A stretch of 64,000 nucleotides of DNA from Archangium violaceum Cb vi76 (GTDB lineage: Bacteria; Myxococcota; Myxococcia; Myxococcales; Myxococcaceae): assembly GCF_000733295.1 (NCBI RefSeq), contig NZ_JPMI01000003.1, positions 1 to 64,000 on the forward strand. The letters are read 5' to 3'. A program made the position numbers and the translations under genes. The notes below the pieces were generated by a model. The model ran no database searches. It was given only the letters and a program-made list of their open reading frames with translations, and was not told where the DNA came from. Shown here piece by piece: positions 42,238-51,656 of the stretch (positions within the stretch are counted from its first letter, which is position 1; each line of letters begins with the position of its first letter).

Positions 42238-44259
42238 ATGAGTTGGGAGCAGCACAACCGGGCCTTCCTCTCCGCCTGCCTCCAACGGGTGCGGCACCTG
42301 CTGGAACGGCACGTGGAGGCGCCAGCGCCCGCTCCCTCCTTCCTCCCCCAGGACGAGGACGTGGAAGACTGGCCGGAGTGGAAGGGGGAGCCGGAGCGCC
42401 CTCCCGCGCTGCGCGCGCTGTGCGAGACCCTGGGCCTCTCGGCCTTCGAGCGGGACGTGCTGCTGCTGTGCGCCGGGCTGGAGCTGGATGCTCGCTTCCC
42501 CGCCCTGTTCGCCCGGGCCCACGCCGACGCTCAGCGCACCTGGCCCACCTTCTCCCTGGCACTGGCCGCCCTCCCCGGCTCGCACTGGGATGCGCTCGCA
42601 CCCCAGGGGCCGCTGCGGCGCTGGGGGCTGGTGAGCGTGGGCACGGGCATCGCGCTCGCCTACGCGCCCCTCAAGGCCGATGAGCGCATCTGGCAGTTCC
42701 TCCTGGGCATCGACGGACTGGATGAGCACCTGGACCGGCTCCTCCAACCCCCGCCGGAAGCGGGCCCGCTCGTAGCCTCCCATGAGCAGCTCGCCCGGCA
42801 GGTGGCCGCCACCTGTGCGAGTGCCTCGGCGGACGCGCGGCCGCCCATCGTCCAGCTCTGTGGCCGCAGCCGGCACGATCAATCCGCCGTCGCCGCGCGC
42901 GCCTGCGAGCTGCTTGGCCTGGAGCTCCACTGCCTGCCGGCGGAGAACCTGCCCGGCGAGCCGGAGGCGCTGGAGCGGCTGGCCCGGCTGTGGAGCCGGG
43001 AGACGGTGCTCGCCCCGCGGGCGCTGCTGCTGGATTGTCATGAGTTCGAGACGGGTGAGGGCGCGCGCTCCCTCACCGTGCAGCGCCTGGCCGGCTCCCT
43101 CCAGGGCCTGCTCTTCCTGGCCAGCCCCGAGCGGCGGCCCACGGGAGCCCGGCTCTCCGTGCTCCATGACGTTCCCCTGCCCCGGCCGGAGGAGCAGCGC
43201 GCCCTGTGGGTGGACGCCCTGGGCCAGCGCCTCGACGCCGAGGCCGCACGCGCGCTGGAACCCGAGGGCGCCATCGACGCCCTGGTGAACCAGTTCGATC
43301 TGGATGGCGCCGCCATCCGCTCGGCCACCCTCCAGGGGCTGGGTCACCTCCTGCTGGAGGAGCAGCCCCGGCCCGAGCAGCTCGCCAACGCCCTGTGGAC
43401 GAGCGCCCGGAGCGCGTCCCGCCACCGGCTGGAGGCGCTGGCGCAGCGGCTGGAGGTCCGCGCGGACTGGGAGGACCTGATGCTGCCCGACTCCCAGCGC
43501 CAGCACCTGGGCGAGCTCGAACTGCACCTGCGCCACCGGGCGCTCGTCCACCACACCTGGGGCTTCTCACCGGCCGGCTGGCGCGGCACCGGCACCAGTG
43601 TGCTCTTCTCCGGCCCCAGCGGCACCGGCAAGACGATGGCCGCCGAGGTGCTGGCCAGGCGGCTGGGGTTGGAGCTCTACCGCGTCGATTTGAGCGGGGT
43701 GGTGAGCAAGTACATCGGCGAGACGGAGAAGAACCTGCGCCGGGTGTTCGACGCGGCCGAGTCCGGCGGCGCCGTGCTGCTCTTCGACGAGGCGGATGCC
43801 CTCTTCGGCAAGCGCGGCGAGGTGAAGGACAGCCACGATCGCTACGCCAACCTGGAGGTGAGCTACCTGCTGCAGCGCATGGAGTCCTTCCATGGGCTGG
43901 CCATCCTCACCACCAACCGCCGCTCGGCGCTGGATCAGGCCTTCCTGCGCCGGCTGCGCTTCATCCTGGACTTCCCCATGCCGGGCCCGCGGCAGCGGCG
44001 GGCCCTGTGGGAGCGGGCCTTCCCACCGGGCACCCCCACCCAGGGCCTGGAGCCCGCGCGTCTGGCATTGCTCGAGGTCTCCGGCGCCGTCATCCGCGGC
44101 ATCGCCCTGCATGCCGCCTTCCTGGCCGCCGGGGAGGCCCGCGAGGACAAGGCGGAGGCCACCGTCCGGCCCCGTCACGTGCTCGCCGCGGCCCGCCGCG
44201 AGCTGGAGAAGCTGCAGCTGCCCTTCCCCAGCCACCCGGAGCTCGAAGGCTGGGAGTGA
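42238..44259 (+). CDS. AAA ATPase of the contractile injection system (Afp15/Pvc15-type)
   Basis: 673 residues. A long N-terminal region (1-420) with a degenerate ATPase-like fold is followed by a C-terminal AAA domain: Walker A GPSGTGKT (459-466), KYIGETEKNLRRVF, Walker B VLLFDEADALFGKR, sensor LAILTTNRRSALD and arginine finger region LRRLRFILDFPMP. This two-part layout is that of Afp15/Pvc15, an ATPase needed for particle assembly and for cargo loading in characterised systems. Encoded on the plus strand, opposite the structural operon, with 17 bp to the convergent fibre gene. Confidence 0.92.
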   Translation: MSWEQHNRAFLSACLQRVRHLLERHVEAPAPAPSFLPQDEDVEDWPEWKGEPERPPALRALCETLGLSAFERDVLLLCAGLELDARFPALFARAHADAQRTWPTFSLALAALPGSHWDALAPQGPLRRWGLVSVGTGIALAYAPLKADERIWQFLLGIDGLDEHLDRLLQPPPEAGPLVASHEQLARQVAATCASASADARPPIVQLCGRSRHDQSAVAARACELLGLELHCLPAENLPGEPEALERLARLWSRETVLAPRALLLDCHEFETGEGARSLTVQRLAGSLQGLLFLASPERRPTGARLSVLHDVPLPRPEEQRALWVDALGQRLDAEAARALEPEGAIDALVNQFDLDGAAIRSATLQGLGHLLLEEQPRPEQLANALWTSARSASRHRLEALAQRLEVRADWEDLMLPDSQRQHLGELELHLRHRALVHHTWGFSPAGWRGTGTSVLFSGPSGTGKTMAAEVLARRLGLELYRVDLSGVVSKYIGETEKNLRRVFDAAESGGAVLLFDEADALFGKRGEVKDSHDRYANLEVSYLLQRMESFHGLAILTTNRRSALDQAFLRRLRFILDFPMPGPRQRRALWERAFPPGTPTQGLEPARLALLEVSGAVIRGIALHAAFLAAGEAREDKAEATVRPRHVLAAARRELEKLQLPFPSHPELEGWE

Positions 44260-44276
44260 GCGCGCCGGCCCGGAGG

Positions 44277-45863
44277 CTACGACGGCCCCACCGCGATGAA
44301 GTGGAAGGCGAATGGTGAGTATTTTCCATTATAGCCTGTCCAGATTGTGACGCCGCCCGTCGTGATGGAGTGGATCAACGCGTTGTTCGTCATGTCTTCA
44401 CCCCCCTCCACGTTGGCGACGACGGTGGGTTTGTCCTTGAAGGGCGAATCGAATGTGATTGTGTATGCAGGGCCGTCTGGAGTCACGCTGAAGCCGTTTC
44501 CGGCGGCCTTGGTGCCATCCCGACTGACGGAACCGCGGATGATGCGGACGGACTCGGGAAGCCCGGGCACCTTGAGGTCGCCGGGGAGGGAGACGGGACC
44601 GGTGAAGGTGGTCCCCCCCTCGGCCCATACCTTCACCCTTCGCTCCGGCACCGTCTTGCCCGCGCCGACGAGGTCCAGCCCCTCTGAGAACCGCTGGTAG
44701 CCGATCTTCCCGGCGCTGTCTTCCTTTCCGGGCACCCCCGCGCCCAGCTCGAGCAAGCCATGGAGGCCGATGTCGCCCGCATCGTCCCAGGTGAGGGCGA
44801 GGCGTGTGGCGTTGTTGGTCGTGCCAAGCCCTCCCCCGCGCCAGCCGAAGAGAAACGGGCCCCCCAGCCCGAACTCATCGTTGACTCCAACCAGGCGCAG
44901 GCCGTGGTAGTTGTCGTCATCTCGCAGGTAGAGGGGTTGGCTGGAGAGGCGAAGCGGGCCCTTGAAGGTGGTGCCCCCCTCGGCCCATACATTCACCTTT
45001 CGATTCGTGTCGTCCGTGCCCGCACCGACGATGTCCAGCATCTCCCTCGAGAGCAGCTGATAGCCGACCTTGCCGGCATGGACCTGCTTGCCGGATACCC
45101 CCGCGCCCAGCTCGATATAGGACTTCTCGGCGTTCAGGCGCAGCTTGCCCGTTCGATCCCCGTCGCCGAGTGTGAGGAGTGAGTCGTTGCTCAGCACGAG
45201 CAGCTCCCCGCCGTTCTCGTCCATCACCCGGAGCGGCGGGCGGCCGGGGACGGCCTTGACCTCGAGCTGCGCCACGGACAGGCCCCCGTCCAGCACGGCG
45301 TGGGGGCTGTCGCTGCTCGAGCGCAGCGTGAGCGCCTTCCCACCGGGCGCGGAGAGCCGCAGGCCCGAGTACAGGCGATTGTCCATCTTGAGCTCGGCCA
45401 CTGTTCCGTTCGCCGAGACGGTCAGCTCGGCCAGCAGCAGCCGCCCGTCGGTCACCGCGCCACCTGGTGCCTCATGGAAGAGGTGTGCGGACTCGTCGAA
45501 GCGGGTGTCCCCGGTGGCGCCCTTGTCTGCCACCTGCTGGTCGGAGGGGACCTCCCGATAGACGAGGTACACCCCCCGCTTGCCCTGGTCCTCGCGGGTC
45601 AGCGTCAGCGTCTGGGGCGTGGCCACCAGCAGGTGCCGGCCCTGCTCGTCCACGGCCGTGCCCGCCTTCACCGTGACGACGGCATCCTTCGCCGTCACCT
45701 CGAGCCCCTCGCAAATACCCGACACGTGCAGGAGCCGATCATGCCGGCGCTGCCGATCGATGTGGTACTTCTGCTCGTCGATGAAGTCCTGCTCGGACAG
45801 GAACTGGTTGTTGAAGTAGCGCGGCCGCTTGGTGACGTACTTCGGCTGGTCATAGTTCGCCAT
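44277..45863 (-). CDS. Tail-fibre-like protein of the injection system
   Basis: 528 residues. The N-terminus (RYFNNQFLSEQDFIDEQKYH) is typical of phage-tail-like adhesin or fibre proteins encoded last in eCIS operons. Two internal copies of a ~55-residue module, ELGAGVxGK ... AGKxGYQ ... VGAG ... KVxVWAEGGTTFxGPxxL, lie at about residues 250-305 and 370-422. The C-terminus (TTGGVTIWTGYNGKYSPFAF) resembles a beta-rich receptor-binding tip. Corresponds in position to Afp13/Pvc13. Likely determines the target cell. Overlaps nothing; 12 bp downstream of the tail protein I gene. Confidence 0.8.
   Translation of the reverse strand: MANYDQPKYVTKRPRYFNNQFLSEQDFIDEQKYHIDRQRRHDRLLHVSGICEGLEVTAKDAVVTVKAGTAVDEQGRHLLVATPQTLTLTREDQGKRGVYLVYREVPSDQQVADKGATGDTRFDESAHLFHEAPGGAVTDGRLLLAELTVSANGTVAELKMDNRLYSGLRLSAPGGKALTLRSSSDSPHAVLDGGLSVAQLEVKAVPGRPPLRVMDENGGELLVLSNDSLLTLGDGDRTGKLRLNAEKSYIELGAGVSGKQVHAGKVGYQLLSREMLDIVGAGTDDTNRKVNVWAEGGTTFKGPLRLSSQPLYLRDDDNYHGLRLVGVNDEFGLGGPFLFGWRGGGLGTTNNATRLALTWDDAGDIGLHGLLELGAGVPGKEDSAGKIGYQRFSEGLDLVGAGKTVPERRVKVWAEGGTTFTGPVSLPGDLKVPGLPESVRIIRGSVSRDGTKAAGNGFSVTPDGPAYTITFDSPFKDKPTVVANVEGGEDMTNNALIHSITTGGVTIWTGYNGKYSPFAFHFIAVGPS
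44600..45120 (-). repeat. Two direct ~165-bp repeats inside the fibre gene
   Basis: Segments about 44600-44765 and 44955-45120 match closely, for example CCCCCCTCGGCCCATAC then TTCACC and later ACCCCCGCGCCCAGCTCGA. They encode the duplicated fibre module. The outer limits are set by eye. Confidence 0.75.
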
Positions 45864-45875
45864 GGTGCGCTCTCC

Positions 45876-46520
45876 CTAGAGCTTGACGTCCCTCACGGTG
45901 CTCGAGCCGAGCAGCGTGTTCTTTCCCAGCGTCAGGCGGTGCTCGCCCGAGGTGATGAGCTGCATCGACGGGTACCGGATCTCGAGCCCGTACCAGGTGT
46001 GCGCCGGCTTCTCCTGCTCGATGATGGCCCGGGCGATGCGGAACTTGCGCGCCAGCAGCGTCGGGTCCGCCTCGGACAGCGGGAACGACACGCGGAAGTA
46101 GTGGGGCGTGTCCTCGTCCTCCTGGAGCTCGATGTCCGTCTCCTGGCCCAGGTAGATGCCCAGCATCTTCTTGAGCCCGGCCGGCGTGCCCCGCAGCCGG
46201 TACAGGGCGGGGATGCCGCGGATGAAGCGGCGGCGCGTCTCCTCCTCCCAGTCGTCTCTCAAGCTGGTGGCCACCCAGCCCGCGAGCCAGGGCAGGAACT
46301 CCGCGGGCGCACGCTCGCTGGCGCTCTCGCCCCCCCCGCCGGGCTGGAAGCAGGTGTGGATGCGGTCCAGGAGCTGCTCGAAACCCGGCGGCTCCTGGTT
46401 CGAATCCAGCCCGCTCAGGATGCGCTCGAAGGCGAGGAGGAAGCGCCCGAGGAATGGGTCGGCCTGGAAGACTGCGGGCAGGTGCTCGAGGTAGCGGCTC
46501 ACGGGCTCGTCGGTCGCCAT
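45876..46520 (-). CDS. Phage tail protein I-like baseplate component
   Basis: 214 residues. Begins YLEHLPAVFQADPFLGRFLLAFERIL and has LPWLAGWVATSL, TRRRFIRGIPALYRLRGTPAGLKKML, the signatures of the P2 gpI-like 'phage tail protein domain' found in eCIS operons. It joins baseplate to fibre. Its start lies within the upstream baseplate gene's 3' end (22 bp overlap), so translation is coupled. Confidence 0.85.
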   Translation of the reverse strand: MATDEPVSRYLEHLPAVFQADPFLGRFLLAFERILSGLDSNQEPPGFEQLLDRIHTCFQPGGGGESASERAPAEFLPWLAGWVATSLRDDWEEETRRRFIRGIPALYRLRGTPAGLKKMLGIYLGQETDIELQEDEDTPHYFRVSFPLSEADPTLLARKFRIARAIIEQEKPAHTWYGLEIRYPSMQLITSGEHRLTLGKNTLLGSSTVRDVKL

Positions 46521-48172
46521 TGGCCCCCCACGAAGTCGAAGGTCTCGAAGGTCAGCAGTCCGGGGAGGGGCAACTCGGGCGTGAGCAGCCGCAGTGTTCC
46601 ATCGGCCAGGAACCGCGTCGTGTCACCCGTGACGGAGAGCATCACCCCGTGGGCGGTGCCTCCTCCCTCCAGGCACTCGCCGGGCGTGCCCACGAAGGCC
46701 ACGCCGGCCACGCCGCTCAACAGCTCGTAGACCTCGGAGACGTAGAGGTCGCGCCCGAAGGGCCAGCCCTTGCCGTCCCGGCCGCCGGTGAGGGGGTGCA
46801 GGTAGCGCTGGAGGGCGCGCGCCGCGTCGGCGGTGATGGTCTGGGGCAGGGCGTCCGAGTTCAGGTAGAGCTGCGCCTTGAGGTTCACGCGCACGAAGAC
46901 CGGGCCCAGCACGTGGTGCTTCGTGGTGAGCAGGCGGCGCTGGTCGAGGAAGGCGTGCAGGTCCCGCAGCAAGGTGCTGGAGGCGTCCAGCGGCAGCGTG
47001 GCATCGCGCCAGGTGTCCTGGCACTTGCCGAGCACTCCCCCCTGCTTCAGGTTGCGCACGCTCGTGGCTCCAGGGCCGTCGTCACAGGGGAAGCACGCGA
47101 GCAGCGTCTCCTCGTCCCCGCGCGGCGGGCGCTTGAGCTCATCGGCGAGCTGGCCCGCCGTCCGTTCGGCGTGCCACAGGCAGACGTCGCTGATGAAGCC
47201 GCTGAAGGAACGGACGTCACCCGCCCGCTCGGCGGATCCAGTGCCTCCCAGGCGGAAGGGCCGCGCGGCGGTGCTCTCGGGGAGCGCCCCTGGCACGGCC
47301 ACCTCGGCCACGAAGCGCCCGCCCAGGTGGAGGCGGAGGTGGCTGTGGCTGGCATCCGCCTTCCTCAGCCAGGTGACGGCGGCGTGGTTCCAGACACCCG
47401 CTCGCACCGTGTCCTTCGCCGGCAAGGGGACCCGGGTGCCCGGCACGGAGTACGAGAGGCTCCCATCCGTCTCCAGGACGAGCGCGCTCCCCTCCGGGCC
47501 TCCCCACGAGAGCAGGACCTGGCGTCCCCTGCCCACGTCCAGGGGGTAGAGCCAGGCGGAGAAGGTGAGGTTCCCCTCGAGCGCCTCACCGTAGCCGCCG
47601 AGATCGACGAAGGAGCCCTGACCATCGAACGCGAGCAGGACGGCGGGCTCGGGAGGCGCGGGCACCGGCCCGGCCCGGCCCCGCGCCCAGCGCGCGGGCC
47701 AGGGCGCGTCCGGCACCACCACCACGCTCACGTGGCCGGGGGCGGCGCGCGTGGGGGACTCCAGCAGGTTGAGCTCCGCCACGCAGTGGGCCCGGCGAAC
47801 GCGGGGGCCGGCGCCCCGCCTGTCCTCGAGCACCAGGCGCTCGAAGTCCTCGGGGGTGACAGCCCGGTAGCGCTCGCGCAGCTCGCGGACGGTGTCGCGG
47901 ATGGCCACCTCCAGAGCCTGCGTCGAGGTGTCCTCTGGATTCCAGTCCGGCCCGTTGAGCAGCTTCAGGAAGGTCCAGTAGCTGCGTTCCGGTACCTGGT
48001 CCAACCGGTATACCGTCAGCTCCGTGAGCCAGGCGAACATCTCCAGGAGCGTGATGCCCGGATCGGACGGGTTGTGGTCCGTCCACTCCGGGGCGAGCAT
48101 GGGGATGAGGGCGCGCGCCTCCTCCACCAGCCCGGCATGGGTGAGATCATCGAGCCGCGGCAGCTTGAGCAC
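46499..48172 (-). CDS. Baseplate J-type wedge protein with inserted LamG domain
   Basis: 557 residues; start GTG at 48172, 4 bp after the upstream baseplate stop. Residues 1-175 are baseplate J-like (APEWTDHNPSDPGITLLEMF, AWLTELTVYRLDQVPER, FERLVLEDR). Residues about 178-345 look like a laminin-G/concanavalin-type domain: LLAFDGQGSFVDLGGYGEAL, NLTFSAWLYPLD, GVWNHAAVTWL, FSGFISDVCLWHAERT. The J-like fold resumes about 390-557 (LGPVFVRVNLKAQLYLN, ALQRYLHPLTGGRDGKGWPF). Structural wedge with an added lectin-like decoration. Position equals Afp12. Confidence 0.85.
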   Translation of the reverse strand: MLKLPRLDDLTHAGLVEEARALIPMLAPEWTDHNPSDPGITLLEMFAWLTELTVYRLDQVPERSYWTFLKLLNGPDWNPEDTSTQALEVAIRDTVRELRERYRAVTPEDFERLVLEDRRGAGPRVRRAHCVAELNLLESPTRAAPGHVSVVVVPDAPWPARWARGRAGPVPAPPEPAVLLAFDGQGSFVDLGGYGEALEGNLTFSAWLYPLDVGRGRQVLLSWGGPEGSALVLETDGSLSYSVPGTRVPLPAKDTVRAGVWNHAAVTWLRKADASHSHLRLHLGGRFVAEVAVPGALPESTAARPFRLGGTGSAERAGDVRSFSGFISDVCLWHAERTAGQLADELKRPPRGDEETLLACFPCDDGPGATSVRNLKQGGVLGKCQDTWRDATLPLDASSTLLRDLHAFLDQRRLLTTKHHVLGPVFVRVNLKAQLYLNSDALPQTITADAARALQRYLHPLTGGRDGKGWPFGRDLYVSEVYELLSGVAGVAFVGTPGECLEGGGTAHGVMLSVTGDTTRFLADGTLRLLTPELPLPGLLTFETFDFVGGQWRPTSP

Positions 48173-48175
48173 TGT

Positions 48176-51100
48176 TCAGTCCTCCCGGTTCTCGAGGGTC
48201 ACGCAGAGGTCCTCCATCCGCGAGTAGATGAGTACGTCCTGCGGGAGGACCTTCTCCGGGGACTCCACGCTCACGCTCAGGGTGGTGACGCGGTCCACGC
48301 CCGCCAGCGCCATGAGCAGCGCGTACAGCTCCGAGCGGTGGGGCCTGCGGCCGAAGTCCCAGCCCTCGCCCCGAGCCCCCCCGTACTGCGGGTGGAGGTA
48401 GCGCGCGAGCGCCTGCTGGACGCGGTCCCGCACGGGCTCGGCGTCCTCGGGTGAATCGGGAATGACGGAGACGTCGACCTGGACCCGGGCCCACACCGGG
48501 CCCGTCACCTGGAGCCGGGCCGCGGGGGGGCACCGCTCCCGGACGAAGCCCTCCACCCGGGCCAGCAGCTCGGGGCCGGGCACGGGCTGGGGCTCGATGC
48601 TGGAGGGGACGACCACGAGCAGCACCTGTCCCTCGCGCTCCACCTTGCTCCTGTCGGGGGTGAGCTGATCGACGGGCTGGAACGAGGGGGGGGATGACCA
48701 GGACGCGGGCCACGTCGGGCGAGGCCTCGCGGGCCAGATCCGCGAAGTCCTCCACCGTCACGGCCAGGCCCCGGTGGCGCAGGGCGCGCGAGCCGCGCTC
48801 CTTGAGGCGCCCGAGCTCCTCGAGATCCGCGCCGCCGGAGGCGGGCGCCGGGTTGAGCACCTTGTCCACGTACGGCACCGGGGCCTTCAGTCGCGTCAGG
48901 AGCCCGGCGGACACGTTGCCTCGCGCCCCGCCTCCGGAGCGGTACCAGGCCAGGCGAATCCCGTCGCGCCCCACGGGAGGAATCCGCCCCTGCCGGCCAT
49001 TGCCGAAGCGCACCTCACCCGTCTGGTGATCGATGACGTAGTGGCGCTCCCGCGGCCCCGAGCCCCGCAGGTCCGGCACGGCATGCCAGCGTACCCACAC
49101 CTCGGGGGGCCCGCCACGCTCGTCCGGCACCAGGGTGATGGCGTCCGGGCCCTCCAACGCCTCGAGCTCCGCCTGCTCCTGGGGCTCCGGCAGGGCGGGC
49201 TCACGCACCTCGAGGCGGGGGCCGGGCAGCACCGGGGTCCGCGTGGCGGTGAAGCGCTGCTCCGGCTCGCCATTGCTCGAGCCCAGCACCTCGCACGTCG
49301 CCGTCGTCGCGTGGCTGGCCCAGACGGTGTTGGTCAGCACCCGGCGCAGCCGCACGTGCTCGCGGACCCCGCCCTTCCGCCAGCGGACCCGCAGCCAGTA
49401 GCGCTCCTGGCCGAACTCGAGGCCTGGCGCGAAGTCCGCCGGACCGATGAACCGCAACGCTCCGCTGCGGCCGAGGGACTGGGTCTCGTCCTCCGCTCGC
49501 AGCGGGACCCAACCTCTCGTGCTCCGGTACTCCCACGCGAGCTGGAGCGGCTCGTCCGCGCCGGATGGCTCCTCCCCTGGGGTGCGCGAGGGCGCGAGCA
49601 CCTCGTCCGGGTGCGGCGGAGACAGCTCCACGTGGAGCAGGATGGGGCGGTTGGGGAAGGGCCGGTCGAAGCCCAGGTAGAGCGAGGGGCCTGGATCCTC
49701 CGAGAGGACGAAGGGCTCCACGCCGTCTCCGGGCGCCGCGAGCCGGGCCGTGCAGTCCTCGTAGGCACCGTCGTTCAGCAGGAGGCAGGCCTCGGGGATG
49801 CTCGTCAGCGTGGAGCTGTAGCTGAGCTTCAGGGACTGGATGGAGGGCGGCATGTAGGTGGCCGGCTTCACCGTGGGCGGCTTCCCGTCGGTGGCGTCAA
49901 TCCGCATGTCCTCGCCATAGCCGCCTTCCACGAGCCGTACCCGCAGCCAGCGGTTGCGGCGCCCGCCCACCTCCGTCTCGCCGAGCTGCTCGGGCAGGGT
50001 GAGCTCCACCGAGCCGGCCTCCGTGAAGGCCCTGCTCTGGTCCGTGAAGGGGCGCTCCTTCCTCGCGGGCGTGGAGCCGCTCGTCGTGGACTCGCCGAGC
50101 TTGAGCCAGGTGCTCCCGTCCCAGAGCTCCCAGGAGAGCCTTGGATTCACCCTGGCGTTACTGTTCTCGTGCGGCGGCGGGCGGGTCAGCGTCACGGTGA
50201 GGGTGACCTCGCGGCCCGGCTGCGAGAACGCCTCGCCGCTGGCCACGGCGAACGTGTCGTTGAATCGGGGCCGCTCGCCCAACGGGTAGAAGTCCTTGCT
50301 GAGATCGAGCGCCACCGAGTTGAAGAGGGCCACGTCCGGTGCGAGTCCCTCGCGCTTCACCTCGATGCCCGCCTCCACGCCCACCAGGCGCGGCAGGTCC
50401 TCCGGCTCCTTGTTTTCAGCCAGGGGTCTCCGGATGAGCCGGCCCTGGAGCCATCGGGCGGAGCGGCCGTTGAGCTCACGAATCGCCGGGGCCGAATCGA
50501 GGTTCAACGACCAGGTCGTGCCGCTCTTCTGGGGGACGAGCGGCTGCCACCGGGCTCCATCCCAGAAGGACCACTCCATCTCCACCGTGGGCTTCTCCTT
50601 CCATCGCAGGTCCAGCCAGCGCTTCTGGATGCCGGGCAGCGTGAAGAGCGAGTCGCAGGAAAGGAAGATGCTGTGCTCGGCCAGTCCGTAGCCCTTGAAC
50701 GCCTGGAAGTCCTGGGGCTCGGCGCCGGAGAGGGGGCTGTGGTCGGAGACGCGATCCACCTGGAAGGAGCGCTTGGAAGTGGCCTCCCCCTCGAGCCGCC
50801 GATCGCGGACGAACAGGGAGGTGAGCCGCGCCCGCGTCAGGACGAGCGAGCGCTCCGTCTCGAAGACGATCTCCTCGCTACCCTCCGGTACGGCGCCCGC
50901 GCCCACCTGGGTGCCCGCGGGGACGAGCCCCTCCGAGGCCTTCTCCGCCAGGGAGAACGTCAGCGCGGCCCGGGCGGGACGAGGCGGCAGCCGTTGGGCC
51001 CCGAGCAGGTCCAGGAAGGCCAGGTGGTGCTTCTCGGGCACCTGGTTGAGGCGCTCGAGCGTGTGGCTCATCATCCGCGCGAAGATGCGGATCAGCGCCG

Positions 51101-51224
51101 AGCCGGCGTCCTGCCCGTTGGGAGCGGGACGCCAGCCCGAGTAGGTGCCGGCGAGCTCCTCCAACTGGGCGACGAGATCGCCATAGGAGCGGGAGTCGAG
51201 CCTGGGCGGCGGAAGAGGGGCCAT
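48176..51224 (-). CDS. Large baseplate J-type protein (Afp11-like), frameshifted
   Basis: About 1015 residues if the frame is restored. Residues 1 to ~845 (from MAPLPPPRLDSRSYGDLVAQ) are read in one frame. After DVARVLVIPP, a C8 run (48686-48693) shifts the reading into Arg/Gly/Ala-rich nonsense that stops at 48147. The correct C-terminus, SFQPVDQLTPDRSKVEREGQ to RMEDLCVTLENRED, lies in the neighbouring frame ending at 48176. Seven C would restore it. Typical J features: FARMMSHTLERLNQVPEKHH, YVIDHQTGEVRFGNGRQGR, LAVTVEDFADLAREASPDVARV and the C-terminal ALARYLHPQYGGARGEGWDF. The wedge encloses the spike hub. Confidence 0.82.
48686..48693. repeat. G8/C8 homopolymer at the frameshift of the large baseplate gene
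   Basis: Eight consecutive G on the plus strand. The coding strand reads ATC-CCC-CCC-C, one base more than needed to join the two halves of the gene. Either slippage or sequencing error. Confidence 0.85.
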
Positions 51225-51230
51225 CGCGTG

Positions 51231-51620
51231 TCAGCTCACATAGAAGGGGTAGACGAAGTTGAACCGGCTGTTGGTGCCGCGCACCACGTAGGTGACGGTG
51301 ATGAGGAGCCGGCCGGGCTCGTCCGCGTCGGGCCGCACGTCCACGCCGTCCAGCTCGATGCGGGGCTCCCACAGCGTGAGTGCCTGCGTCACCTCGCTGG
51401 CCAGCCGGCCCCTCGTCCCCGCGCCGATGTTCTCGAAGACCAGGGCGTGGATGCCGCAGCCAAAGTCCGGACGCATCGCCCGCTCGCCGGGCGCGGTGGA
51501 GAGGATGAGCCAGATGGACTGGCGGATCTTCTCTTCCTCCTGGCTCATGGCGATCTGTCCCGAGCCCGTGTCGAGCATCACGGGGAAGCTCCAGCCTCTT
51601 CCAAGGAAGTCCGTGGCCAT
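51231..51620 (-). CDS. gp25-like baseplate wedge protein (Afp9-type)
   Basis: 129 residues. WSFPVMLDTGSGQIAMSQEE, EKIRQSIWLILSTAPGER, MRPDFGCGIHALVFEN and EPRIELDGVDVRPD are the standard GPW/gp25 motifs. In contractile tails it contacts the sheath start and the baseplate wedge. Ends 6 bp before the large baseplate gene. Confidence 0.93.
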   Translation of the reverse strand: MATDFLGRGWSFPVMLDTGSGQIAMSQEEEKIRQSIWLILSTAPGERAMRPDFGCGIHALVFENIGAGTRGRLASEVTQALTLWEPRIELDGVDVRPDADEPGRLLITVTYVVRGTNSRFNFVYPFYVS

Positions 51621-51656
51621 GGGGTTCCTCCTACCGGGCCTTCACCCGCCCGGGCA

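Noticed and set aside
48147-48680. Arg/Gly/Ala-rich C-terminus of the unshifted baseplate reading frame
   Set aside because: The neighbouring frame continues the conserved protein, so this tail is a frameshift product, not a real domain.
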